NCBI GenBank assembly: GCA_025602915.1
Contig: JAHLJZ010000025.1
Span: 62,001 to 126,000 of the forward strand
Reading direction: 5' to 3'
DNA length: 64,000 bases
From: Paraphysoderma sedebokerense
Lineage: Eukaryota > Blastocladiomycota > Physodermatomycetes > Physodermatales > Physodermataceae
Both the position numbers and the translations under genes were made by a program. The notes under the pieces are model-generated. The model had not been told where the DNA came from, made no database searches, and saw only the letters and a list, made by a program, of their open reading frames with translations. This document shows positions 11,680 through 23,484 of this stretch, in pieces; the first letter of the stretch is position 1, and each line of letters opens with the position of its first letter.

Positions 11680-14041
11680 ATGTTTAGAATTAAACCTAAA
11701 GGCCAGCGGTCTTCTCCCCATCTTCTTTCTGGCCTCTTCTTGATCATTGTTGTCTTCATTTCCTCGATATACCTTCTAGACATATATTGCGATCAAACGG
11801 AGTCATACATCAAATTTAATAATGAAGAATACCCTCTCTTTAACTTCAAAGAACTTGTGCAGACTGAAACCCTTCGGTTCGATGGCTGTGGTGATAGTTG
11901 CTATCAACGCGAGGACTTTGCAGTAGGGCAGCTGCCGGGCCGCGAAACAGATTCGACGAAGGAAAGGGGCTATAGCGGACATTTAAAGGTGAGAGAATGG
12001 ATGACTGAGAGGGGTGAGAAGGCAAAAGCTGAAATGTGAGTATTACCGGCTAAGATGCTGCTTCTGACGCTTCATGATACCCTGATTTGCATGAGTCTCT
12101 AGCGTTTAGTTTAACCTCCATATTCGATGAGGGAAAAGAAGTACGACATGATAGCTAACAATATATTGCAACAATCGTCAATACAGGTTCTTCTGGTATT
12201 TTCCGCCTAAAGAGGAATCCACAACCGGCAGTCAACCGCTGATTATTTGGCTTCAAGGTAAGGTTGCCACTTCTCGTTAAGGATATTGTCCTCGTTTGAT
12301 CAGACGGACACATCAGCTGGCGGATCTTTGCGCGAAATAAATGAATGTGGTGTTAGTTTGTACTGATTGCAGCAATTTGCTTGGCTTAGGGGGTCCTGGC
12401 AGTTCCTCTCTTATTGGTCTTTTCTCAGAGCTCGACCCCTACCAAATTCTCTCAAACCTTACGCTAGAACGGAGGCCGATATCATGGAATCGACGATATC
12501 ATCTTTTATTCATCGACCAGCCAGTGGGGACGGGCTTTTCCTATGTTAGCCCTTTCAATATGTCTTCTGCCAAAACCGGCGACAAGACAGGTCAAAAGTA
12601 CATGCGTGGAATCCCTGCAAACGAAAAGGCAGTGGCTATCGACCTATTAGTCTTTTTGAAGCAATTTTATTCCGTTTTCCCCGAACTCAAAACTTCAGAA
12701 TTGTACGTGACGGGTGAATCCTATGCTGGGAAATACGGTAAGCTGCCAAGTGAAGTTCCTCCCAAGTTAGATATGATACTGATCGCAATACTTTCCCTCT
12801 ATTGCCGATTTATGAAGTTCCGTGGTTTTCTTCTGCCATAATCGAGTACAATGATTTTTGGCGGTCTCGCTCTCAGCTTAATGAATTGATACCGTTGGCT
12901 GGTATGGGAATTGGTACGATTTGCTATGATTGAAATGTCAACGTAAAAATGTGATGTATACATTTCTCAACCACCTTATACTACTCTTTTGTCACAATAG
13001 GTGATGGCTTAACCGATCCAATAACGCAAATCAAGTATCATGCAGATCTGGCCTTAAATTTCGGTGAGACTCGTTTGAACATTTTTTTTAAATAACAAAC
13101 ATCAAAATCATTTATACCAATGTTTTCTTGCCGGCTTCGCTTAAGGGTTAACAACGTATGAACAGTCTCGCCAAATCTCCCGTCTTGCTTCTCTCGCAAT
13201 ACATCAAGTCAAGTCTGGTCAATATATCAAGGCATCTCAAACGCGGGAGGAACTGTTTCGTTACTTTGATGTTGTGTCTGGCGGAATTAATGTATACGAT
13301 ATTCGCAAATTAAGTAATCAAAATTCATGGGACTTGATCGAAAAGTTTGCGAAATTGAAGACGGTAAAAGGAGCCTTGAATGTTGATTCGAAAGCGGATA
13401 GCGGTATAGATGAATGGGATTATTGTGTGCGATGTCCGTGGGTGAGGCAGTCTATGCAAGTCCGTATTGTTCGACATCTGTATCTATCTCAAATGGCACG
13501 TTTAAGCTAATGCTTCTCTTACTCACAGGAAGAAGTGATGAAATCGGCTGCATTCTTGTTTCCTCGGATTCTGAATCTAGGGTACAAAGTGTTGCTGTAT
13601 CAAGCTCAATTTGACTTCAAAGATGGAACTGTTGGTAGCACAGAATGGATTTCCAATCTGAAATGGGAAGGCCGGAAGCAATATAATTCAGCGAACAGAA
13701 CGGTTAGTAACACTTATACCAAATTTACGTTTCAGCTAGTTTGCATTCAACTTTAATTCAAAGATGAGTTTTCAAATATTGCTAACACCCATTTCCTGCA
13801 CCTCTATATTCATATCACTCTCTATCTTTTCACTGATACATTCAACCTTGTATTTCCAAAATCGTAATATCAGATATACCATCTCAACAACAATACTGTA
13901 GGATACATTACTTCCACAAGTTCATCTTCTTCAAAGTATCATTTGACACGGGTTGAACTTTTGAATGCTGGGCATCTGGCTCCCAGTGATCAACCGGAAG
14001 TGTGTTTTGATATGCTCAGAAAATTCATCGATGGTCAGTAA
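11680..14041 (+). CDS. Serine carboxypeptidase, S10 family
   Basis: Secretory or vacuolar exopeptidase that removes C-terminal residues. Eight exons: 11680-12035, 12187-12257, 12390-12737, 12818-12913, 13001-13063, 13146-13441, 13529-13702, 13874-14041; 523 aa. The chosen start gives a basic N-terminus followed by a hydrophobic segment (LLSGLFLIIVVFISSIYLL), a signal peptide or signal anchor. Family motifs: IIWLQGGPGSSSLIG (oxyanion region), GTGFSY, GESYAGKYVP with the catalytic Ser (Val supplied across intron 3), GIGDGLTDP, catalytic Asp in QFDFKDG and catalytic His in NAGHLAPSDQP. It most resembles the CPVL-like branch. Compared with CPVL there is an extra N-terminal stretch of about 75 residues rich in Glu/Lys. 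The exon 6-7 border (donor GTGAGG at 13442) is the least certain because that loop is variable. Confidence 0.92.
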
Positions 14042-14360
14042 CAGCGGTGAATTCGAGAAAAAGTGCAATCGAGGCAGTGAAATAAGACATTGAGTCCGAT
14101 TTTAAGTATTGACTTCTATGGATAGATAGATAGATGTATGATTAAAAATCATCAGACAGGGCTTGTTATTTTATTTGGTAAACCATTTTGTGGTATGTAA
14201 ATATACAGCAGCGATATTACATAATAAAAAGATATATGTAACATTTCAATCACTGAGAATCACAGCATATGCGTGATGACGTAGCTTCCTTTTCTCACAA
14301 CCATAACTGTTGTTACTGGTCAAACAAGATTTCGAGAATCCGAACCCCGTTTTATTATAT
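14042..14360. other. Intergenic, converging 3' ends
   Basis: No gene. It lies between the stops of the carboxypeptidase (+) and the DUF726 gene (-). A short GATA microsatellite (ATAGATAGATAGAT) is at about 14122-14135. Confidence 0.7.
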
Positions 14361-17300
14361 CTATGATGCATTAGAAAATGAACTCCTAGCGGGACTTTTG
14401 GATGACGAATTTGAGATTCCCGATTTTTGAATCGACCTTGACGGTGCTGTTAATGTTTTCGGAAAGTTTAGAGAAGACGGGGACGAGGCATTTGAATGAG
14501 AGGGTGAAGGTAGTGTCGGAGTAACAGATCTTGCTGGCGGCGCTGAAGCAATTGAGGACTGTGAGGATCGACGTGGTAATGACATGTCTTCGAGCGATGA
14601 GGCAGGTGATAAAGATGACCTGCGTTGTGCAGTAATAGCGGTGGAGGAAGGACTAGATGGGATTGCCAATGATATAGCTGGGAGTGATTGAGAGTGTGGC
14701 AATGACGAGGAAACATTCGGCGAGATGTCATTATTATTGTTGGAAGATGAAGGTGAAGCATCCAATATCGGAACAGACTGCGATCGATTTCGTGGCATAG
14801 TTGAAACTGGTGGCGAAGGCGGAGGCGATGAATTTGAAAAGAGGTTTGCTGAATCAATAACCAATGTCGGTAAAGTCGACTTGATTTCCTTAATTTCGAA
14901 TGGGAAATCCTCTTCTAAATCCTCATCAAAGGCATCGTCCATTTCTGAATCCAATCTCCTCAGTTTATCGCTTGTTTTGCCACTGTTTGAATGCATAATT
15001 TTATCCTTCATGGCTATGATTTTTTCTTTTCTCGCTTCCCGTTTAGCTTCTTTCTTTAACTTTCGTTCCTCTTCTTCAATTCGTTCAATTTCGGCTTGCT
15101 TCTCTGCAACAATTTCATCCTTCTTCTTCAAAAATTCAAAATCTTCGGCGTGAACACTCAACCCAACTCTTTTTAAAATTCGCGGCATACTAACACGATA
15201 ACTTAAGTGCCCGTTCACGATATCCGTCAAATCAATGTCTTCAACTCCTTTAGCATTGACACCACCCAATCCTGCGACTGAAAATATTCCACCAGTTGTT
15301 GCACGAAACAAAAAACCCAAGATCCAATCGTTACGGACATAACCATTTACTAGGCGATGCGAGACTACGGAACGACACAGAGCCCATTCTTCCTCTGTGG
15401 CGGTAACAGGGCAGCCGAAAAGGTAAACCGATTCCACAAGCCCGTAACCGTGATTACGTGCTAATTCGAGGAGTGCGTGGAAAATTACTCGAGCGCCAAG
15501 GGAGTAACCGATAAGTGTCACTGGGCGAGCGTCTTGAACATGCTTGAGAAGGAGATCGGCCAAAAGCTAAATTCAAATCATTCAGAAATTGAACAGGGCA
15601 TTTTGTGGAAAATATTAAAAGTTAGTCTTACCAATCCTGCTTTATTTGACCTACTAATGGCAGTATGCCATGGATTCTCAATTAGGTAGCCGATTTTCAG
15701 CAATGCCAACGGCCAAGCGAGGGCAGAAAGCAAACCGTGTAACATGGTGAACATCAATGCTTGTTGAATTGACGTGCTGATAACCTAGAATGGGATAATG
15801 GCTGTGAGTGGACTATGTCCGACAGACAAAACCTAGTAACAAACAATGATTGTTGACCGACCTCTCCAGCGAATAGTTTCAACGCATTTCCTAATTCTCT
15901 CAACATTTTCGGTTCCCACAAAACAGAATAATGGTCACCCATACTTTCATCCAGAACGGAAAAAGGCAATTTAATGTCCGCATCCTCTTCGTCCGTTTTC
16001 GCCAGCCATCCGCCAATTGTTATAATCACGTTTGTTCGTTTAGCTTCGTGCACCGGAAGAAAAGTGAAGTCTGAAATTCCCTTTGTACGCTTCGCCATCT
16101 TTTTTGCGGCAAGACCTGGGACGGAGGTGTTAATACACTCAGCCAACATATGAGAAATTTAAGGTCCAATATACTCACTTGATCCAGTAAAAACACCAGT
16201 TCCAGTGATTAAAGCTATCCCGCCAGCATGCGATAAAAATGCAGTAGTTCCTGTTACTCCAATTCCACTGAAAGCCGCTCCTAACCCAGCTCCGATCAGC
16301 GGCGCCGCAAGACCAGCGGATAATCCCAAAATTAATCCTCCGCCTAACGTAGCTAGACCCAATGCCAAATACCGTTTCTTTCTTTGACCTTTTTCTCGGG
16401 CTCGCATATCGACGTCATGACTTTGGTTCGTATCACTCACACCGTCAATAAATTGAAGTTGTTGGGCAAACGCATTTTCAACGGCAGCCACTTCTTCGAT
16501 GGTGACATAAAGGTTTTTGGCTACTTGAAGTACGAGAGCTCTTGATCGAGCGTCATAATTGTAATCACAAATAGCGAGAAGAAACAAATCAGAAAGGACA
16601 GTATGTCGAATATCAGATTTCGTTAAGGTGACAAGAGGAGGCGCATTTTCAGGTTCTGGTGGGGTTAACTCTTCCGGTTGCTCAGGAATATCGTCGTAAT
16701 CAACAGCGTTTTCGGCCGGAAGTGGATCATGAAGAATAACATCAGTATTGGATGTTACATGAGCAACCACATCAGATAATGAAGGAGGATCAATGTCAGG
16801 AGATAGGAGGGGCTTCGGCGGATCATCTGATGAAGTCTCTGGACTTGGTTTCGTTTCTATGCTTTCGGGAGGCGGTGATGGCTGAGAAAAGGGGTGCTTC
16901 ACTGACTTGTCATTATCAAACGAGCTCGGCGACGGCGGTAAATTGGGAGATTCTGGAACACGATCGTCTTTGGGAGTAACCTCAGGCAATTCACTTGTTG
17001 TACTTTTAGTCGTCATATGATCCTCACTTTCGTCTTTTTTTTGCGAGTCCTTCGCTGCAGATTCATTTGAGCTAGGGACCATATTGATGGTCTTACCGTC
17101 TGCACTGTCATTGGAGACTGTCGATGCATTGCTGACTATTGATGCATTGCTGACTATTGATGCATCATCCTCTAACATCTTTTCTTCTTTTGCCAGTCGT
17201 TCCGCCTCTTCTCGCTGCTTCCTTTCTTCTTCTGCTTTTATTTCCTCCAGAACTGTTTCAGGTATCAGACTTGTGGCTAAGTCTGTTGCGAGTACTCCAT

Positions 17301-17921
17301 GAGTAACTAGCTGCTCAATCATTTTACGTTCTGTTCGGAAGAGGCTGTGTCAATCAAATGGCTCAGTAATAGAGAATCAGTACCCAAATACAAACCTCCT
17401 TCTGTAATATCCAAATGCCTATACAATCTTTGAGTCATCTTATGAGCCCAATTACCATAACTTTGCTGTGCAACGACGATACTCTTGCAATTCTCTGCAT
17501 CGAAATTTTTGTACCCCTCTTGAATCAATACATGACACAGTCCACCATATGCGATCTTTTGAGTTTCTGAGAACAATTTCTTTGTATCCAAGACGATTTC
17601 CATTGGTTCTATAGTCATGGATGTTTGTCTTGAACGACCAGACGTCGTTTCGCTCCTCGTATCCTCGGGTTCCATGTCGTCTGTCGTTATAGTCATGCGG
17701 CGTGACGGGGAAGAAGACAGGGTAGTTTCACTGGCGACAGACGTCGAGGAAGGAGTATCTATCGGTTGAGATAATATTATATGAGGGGTATCATTGCTGG
17801 TGGAAGGTACGGCAATAGCGGTCAATGGTGCTGAATCGTCAGTAAGGGGAGCAGACTTCGCAATGGTTTCTGTTTGAGGGGGAGAGGGAAGGGATTCCGC
17901 ACTTGAGGAAGGGATATCCAT
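14361..17921 (-). CDS. DUF726 membrane protein (TMCO4/Mil1-like, alpha/beta-hydrolase fold)
   Basis: Homologue of animal TMCO4 and yeast Mil1, which binds the clathrin adaptor AP-1. Five exons: 17921-17397, 17330-16179 (first exon ends at 17396), 16115-15862, 15784-15632, 15566-14361; 1096 aa. Residues 1-110 are Ser/Thr/Pro-rich; a conserved N-terminal block ends RLYRHLDITEGE and joins RKMIEQLVTHG across intron 1; a long acidic, Pro-rich linker follows; then a Gly/Ala-rich hydrophobic segment near residues 500-560 that probably spans the membrane twice. The hydrolase-like core contains IITIGGWL and the nucleophile elbow GYSLGAR (GxSxG). The last 250 residues are a charged coiled coil and a Ser/Pro-rich tail. 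Whether it hydrolyses anything is unknown for the family. The start ATG 17921 is the first in frame. Confidence 0.88.
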
Positions 17922-19446
17922 TCGGACGGACGCTATCAGATGAATTGTCGATATAATTTGCGATAGGAATGAATGACGATGCCAGAATATGCTGTTGCGA
18001 TGGTTGATTTTGCCAGTTGCAGTTGCGTCGGCATTGCTGCTGAGCTAAACTGGCAGTCACGTGTCCAGGCCATTCCGCGGGCGCTCGTTGGCTGGCTAAT
18101 TAAAGCCACAGCCAATCAATTGTCTTTCCTCCTTCCCGGCCGCCCGTCGCCAACTTCCTTTTCCGTGTCTAATTTTCACCCTCATTTTACACGACGCAAC
18201 TCTTTTGTATACCGTGTAGCTTATACTGAGGATTGCGGGACCGGTGCTGTCTTCAGCAGCCTGCTCTTCTCGAAATATGGTGTGTGCCTTCTTAGAGTGT
18301 GAGAAAAGTTCCGAGAATGAGTCTTTTTTAGTTAGTTGTATCATTAAATGTGTTAATTGGCCATCGATCGACCAAGTGAGGTGAGCCGATTCTCATTCTC
18401 AATACACAGTGGTTCATCACAGACTATACTCACTAAAGTAATATTCTGAAATAAGAGAAAGACCAGAAAGTTTAGGATACACAGACACTAGAGCAAGATG
18501 TTTATTCTCGCTATTACATATACTCACAGTAATTGTCATCGCGTGCGTCTAATACGCAGGGATATAACATCAACAACAATAATAAATAACATCTCCAAAC
18601 GAAATAGTTCATAAAACCGTCTCGTTTGTCATCTGCGTGCGTTTAATACGCAGGAATATATATACATCACATTACTAACTGAAAACCAAAAAATATGAAA
18701 TACACCAAAAAAACCCGCCACGAATGAAATTCTAATAATTAAACAGTACACTCTCATTTCCCTCTTTAAACTCTTGGCCGGTTGTATGCGACCAATCAAT
18801 TCTCATGGTATAATCAATTAATTAAACTGTAAGCATTCCACCTTCACTTCAAAATCGAATGATTCCTTTGAAAATTCTCCTTAATTATACACCTTGCTGC
18901 ACAAAGGTGAAAATTTGCTCCAGGTAGAAAAATAATTAAAGATATAAAAGCAGACAAACATAAAGTATTGTCGTAAGTTTCCCACTAGGTTCCATCACGT
19001 AGTTCTAATTTTCTACGCCATACTCCGGATTATTTAAGTTCTTTGGAAAGAAACATTTCGCCAAAAATTTGACTCTATAGATATTCTCGGTCATGATTTT
19101 TTCAGTTCGTTTTGATTTGTTTGTAATGTTTTCTTCGATTGTTTTCTGATTTTTTTTCTTGTTTTTTAAGTTTTTTCTTGTTTTTTAAGTTTTTTCTTGT
19201 TTTTTTTTTCTTGCTTTTGTTTTAGGTCGTAGAACTATTGATGACGCATTGTTCAGAAAAAAAGGAGAGATCACCACTACATCGGGCGAATGCAATGGAA
19301 AAAGAGTCGATATAAATAAAAATGTTTGCTTGAATCATTTAAATTCAAAGCGGCGACTAGATAAAAGAGGTTGTGAATCAACAAATACAATGACCATGAA
19401 GGTTTAATTATTGTATGCTTACCACCCATGCACGAATTAACACACT
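17922..19446. other. Gene-poor stretch, about 1.5 kb
   Basis: No gene seen. The right part (18400-19440) is AT-rich and holds a pair of short repeats (18534-18660) and a run of TTTTTTCTTG units at about 19150-19215. The left 300 bases should include the promoter of the DUF726 gene; a plus-strand frame at 17973-18302 overlaps it without recognisable content. Confidence 0.6.
18534..18660. repeat. Two copies of a 33-34-bp repeat with a short palindrome
   Basis: Copy 1 at 18534-18566 and copy 2 at 18627-18660 differ at a few bases. Each holds a perfect inverted pair, TGCGT and ACGCA, around a 5-nt centre (CTAAT in one, TTAAT in the other), and ends in GATATA or AATATA. They lie in noncoding AT-rich DNA about 1.2 kb downstream of the next gene's stop. 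No function can be assigned. Confidence 0.8.
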
Positions 19447-21456
19447 TTAAATTTTGAAAAGGCTTTTGCCATCACTCCCGAAAACTGATTTCCTGCCGTT
19501 GTAGTGATCATCTATTTCCATATCATCACAGTTTTTAGCAGCTGGCTGGGTTGTCGGCTGCGGCATTCTTTTCATGACGTAATCCCAGTTATCCAAATAC
19601 CATTGCAACTCGTCTTCAACTTCCCAGGCCCGACGTTGTTCTGCCGAAGCCCTTGGGTCACCTCTTTCCCAACCTAGTCTTTCAAAGACGCTTTTTCTCG
19701 ACTTATTGTTTGATTGTTGTTCAGGATAGCCGTTATTATGATCGGTGTAATCATCCCGGGACGAAAAAGAGTCGGTGGACCGACAAGGTGATGGAGTCGC
19801 TGAATTGGAATACGTGTACGTAGTGCTTTTACGAGATTGGCGACCGCTATAATCGGCTGAAGAAGAGGTGGTTCCGCTTCGGCGAGAAGACCGATTTGAA
19901 TACGCGGAGTAATATGGATTCTTGCTACGAGATCGATTGGATGAAGTGGTTGAAGCAGAAGAAGAAAACGATTGGAGTTCACTAAGCAAGGTCAATTAGT
20001 AACGACATTGGCATGTGTTCGTAAACAGGTTTGAAGAGGAAATCTCGATGAAGCTTACCCTTGAGATCTTGATGCAAAACCATCATTTTGACTACGGCCA
20101 GAAATATTCTTTGCGTCGTCACCAGCTAGTACGCCTCGAATATACGTTTTGTCACCAGTCCGACGCTAGAATCGTTGAATAAAAATTTTAGACCGACTTA
20201 ATTAGTTAAGTAGTGTAATCGCTTGGGCTTACCGATGGGCGCTGAGAGGGGCCTTCCCCGCGTAATCTTTTGTTGGACCTGTCTGCTGCTTGAAAATTGG
20301 AAAAGGCGGGGCGTTTTGCAATTCTGTTCTGTGCCTATACACGGAGACGTTTGACCGTAAGATCAGGCAAATACTTGAATGAAACCGAATGGAAATTATT
20401 TACCACTGACAATGATGAGATTGTTGCCTCTGTTTCCAAATGATGTTGCAACCCTTTCGCGACTTTAATGGACTGTTCCTTTACTTGTTTCCATGGCAGG
20501 TTGCGTGCTCTCGCATTTGCAGCGTCATTGGAAACTATCTTCTCTGCATGCTCATTTACCTCGTCCGATGAGGTCAACTTTAACTTTCCTTTGGAGCTTG
20601 CAATCTGCGATCTTGCGACTTCTTTCTTGCGTAAATCAGCTGATTGGGTCTTTTGACAACCAGAAACAGTCGAATGAATTCCCGCACTCATTGATGACTA
20701 GGTTAAGAAAGCAATCAGACATATGTATGAGACAGTCACAGTGCCAAAGTACAATTAAGATAATACATACCGCAGCGCAAGATGTTTTTTTTGAGCATTT
20801 TCCAAATGAGAGATCAATGCCGTACTGCATAATGACAGCAGAAACGAACTGTTTGAACTCCTCTTGGGATCGCATTACATGATTTGATTCTGCTAACAGC
20901 GGATGGGGGGTTTGAATAATCTCTTTACGAGGATACTGTGCAAGGAAATACTTAGTACAGATACTTGATAATTCAAGACACTTGGAGACGCTTTCTCTTA
21001 CCCTGAGTGTATTCCAACGGTCTTTGTACAACCTAGTTTGTTCTCGTTCCAACTCCAGCTGAAATCTCAAGAGTTTGATGTGCCTTCGTAATTTATGATA
21101 GTCCACACACATAATCTCAACTAGAGCGGCAATATAGAATAAAAGAATTTAGCAACAGATTATCATATGGCAAAACAATATAAGCAACTTACGCTCTGTT
21201 GGTCGCCTGGGATCGGTTCGTGGTCGTTTAGCCGAAGAAGGTCGCTGTAATTCTGATGGATCAAACCCGAAGTGAAGTAACGTTAATGGATAGGAAAGGA
21301 CAATGGATTACGAATTTAAGGTCTTAGTCCCCATCTACACAACGGTAAGATTCTATGTATTTTATAGTATTTACACTCGGCATAATTGCGTCTCCCGCGA
21401 CATTCACGCGGTGAAAGCATATCAGAATACATACTTTGTAGTGCTCGCTTGTTCAT
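19447..21456 (-). CDS. Unrecognised 8-exon gene, 467 aa, probably nuclear
   Basis: I do not recognise this family. Exons: 21456-21435, 21252-21193, 21120-21002, 20935-20771, 20697-20404, 20334-20233, 20165-20059 and 19981-19447; all phases agree. The N-termin starts MNKRALQ and has a basic, NLS-like stretch (AKRPRTDPRRPT), then a helical region ending LELEREQTRLYKDRWNTLR. A conserved-looking middle holds YPRKEIIQTPHPLL and a Cys-containing stretch. A second basic patch (SNKRLRGEG) precedes a Ser/Arg/Tyr-rich low-complexity part, and the C-terminal 80 residues contain a Trp-rich motif (VFERLGWERGDPRAS ... LQWYLDNWDYVMKRMP) that looks like a short conserved box. Basic patches suggest a nuclear or nucleic-acid-linked role; this is inference. 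A donor GTGAGTAAG at 21835 and acceptor CTGACAG just before the ATG suggest a 5' UTR intron. Confidence 0.7.
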
Positions 21457-23484
21457 TTTCTGTCAGGTTATGAGTAGAACTAAGGAGGATGACAATAGGA
21501 TAGTCTGATAGAAGAATGTCTAAAGTCGAAGGACGCAGAGATGAATTGCAGATCTTGATCGATTGTTGGATCTTCAGACGAGACAGATGATGCCGAGTGG
21601 TTGAAGGATGCGGAATCGAGTCAATAATGAGAGAGGATATAGTGGAGATGAGTGTAATCCAAGGCAAGGATAAAGATAGGAATAAGGAAGTTTGAAAGTG
21701 AGGGAGAGGAGAGGAGGGGAGAGAGTGAGGAAGGAGGGAAGGAAGGCAAGCGGGAGATAGATTCTGCTTGGCCTGCTCTGAGCACATACCACATCCTACC
21801 ACATCAAGATGATCGCGAGAAATCGACTTACTCACGCCATAATGCGTATAATTCTATATCTTATTCCATTAAAATATTGGGATCCACTGAAAGACCGCTA
21901 GTGTTAGTGAGTTACTGACTCAAAGTATTCACCCAAGCGGGGTTGAGAATCTCATCGTTCAACTGATTACAGTGCTTATGGAGGTAGCCAGCTGCACGTG
22001 CGTGGACATGAATCACAGTCAAATCTCATTGTCGGATTCTAGTTCAGTCATACCACAATGTCGTCGATTAGAATGTCGAATCTTCGCACACACTGTGCGG
22101 CTGCGTGGAAATGGATGTAAAGCCAAATGATATCCTGTTCTCGTCTTCTTACAAGGGAACAAATGGGAGGAAACATCTACTTTCATCGTCAACTCATCTG
22201 ATTCTCGCTTATATCAATTAGGTTCATTGCAATCAACAACAGGAGTCATAAGTAATCACTTAAAGTTACTCATTATCAATCAAAACTGAATTGACGATAA
22301 AATTTGGTAGTCTGCAGAATACTGAAACCGGAAGTTGGATAATTCAGGTGCGACCACATTTTCGATGATAACAAGACTAATACCCCACTGACATGAATAC
22401 ATGAGACCACTGACTCTTAACTGACCAAAGTGCTTGCTTCAGGACGGATACGTTTAACAACTGAGACGAATAAAAACTAGATCTATCCTCACCGCCTGGA
22501 TGCATTCAAGAACCCTGGTCAGCAATCAGGGCCATACGGTCAGTTGGCTTGGATGGGATCTTCACTCTAGTTGTGTGGACAAGAATACAATTTGTCCTAC
22601 TTGTACTCCTAATCCAGAAGAAGCTAGTCGATACTGCACTCGGCTGAATCAGATTCCTCCACGCCTAAAAACTTTTACTAAGTTGATACAGACTATTTTG
22701 GCTGAACTGCGAAGACTAACATGGATCGTTGTACACTTCAACTACTCGTACGGCTGGCAATCACTTCATCGTTTGAAACTTCCACCAGTTTCTTTGGAAA
22801 CTGTCTGCTGAATCCTCGTCGATAAAAGTACTAATGTTTAATCGTGTAACGATCTTTGCTTTGCGCGGGCTCCGTTATCTGTATTTGGCGAGCCGGTGAA
22901 TCAGGCAATCGACAATTAATTTCCGGTAGCGGTGGAGAATGGATTCCTCTTCAACGTCAAATCAGGACTTCTGTTCGACTAAATTGCATTTATTTGTTTG
23001 TCGGAAAAATATCGCTGGTCCGTTTTCCATGTTGTCCTGTCCGAGCTGGGACGAATGAGCTCTGAGCTCTGGTTTCATGTTGGCGCCAGCAGACGCAAAG
23101 CTCAGTCCCGAAGACGTTTAAATATCATTTTCTATTACAAATGACAATGCTTCAGTGGTGACTGTAGAAAACTTCAAAAGAACATCTAACATTTAGATTT
23201 TAATTAAATTGTGCCAAGGAATTCTATTTGTACGTGCTGTTTGTATGTCCCAGGATGGCTACGAAGTACCAAGAGCTACCATGTGTAATCTGTAAAATTT
23301 TAATATGTTGTCTACAGCAGGGATTTGCTGATGATAAATAAGAGCGTTCGCCCTGAATTACTTCGCGAGATCCATAGGGAAATGAGTACACTAATTTTGG
23401 TATTCAGCCACAGGCTGTCAACCGGTAGTCCACTTTCAATCCACCATAATCGACATCAAACATTTTATCTTAATACTCTGACTC
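21457..23484. other. Gene-poor stretch, about 2 kb, divergent promoters
   Basis: It lies between the start of the unrecognised minus-strand gene and the ATG of ATG6. A purine-rich run on the plus strand (21690-21760) falls in the probable 5' UTR intron of the minus gene. A plus-strand frame with a true ATG, 22500-22811 (103 codons, several Cys and Trp), could be a small gene or exon but matches nothing I know. The remainder shows nothing. Confidence 0.5.

Noticed and set aside
14468-15153. Frames on both strands inside the DUF726 terminal exon
   Set aside because: Shadows of the Ser/Pro-rich and Lys/Glu-rich coding sequence.
19150-19217. Run of TTTTTTCTTG units, considered as a transposon or poly(A) tail mark
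   Set aside because: Simple low-complexity repeat; no flanking target-site duplication or coding sequence of a mobile element.
21422-21835. 137-codon minus-strand frame rich in Ser/Leu/Pro
   Set aside because: It is the translation of a purine/pyrimidine-biased tract inside the probable 5' UTR intron of the neighbouring gene.
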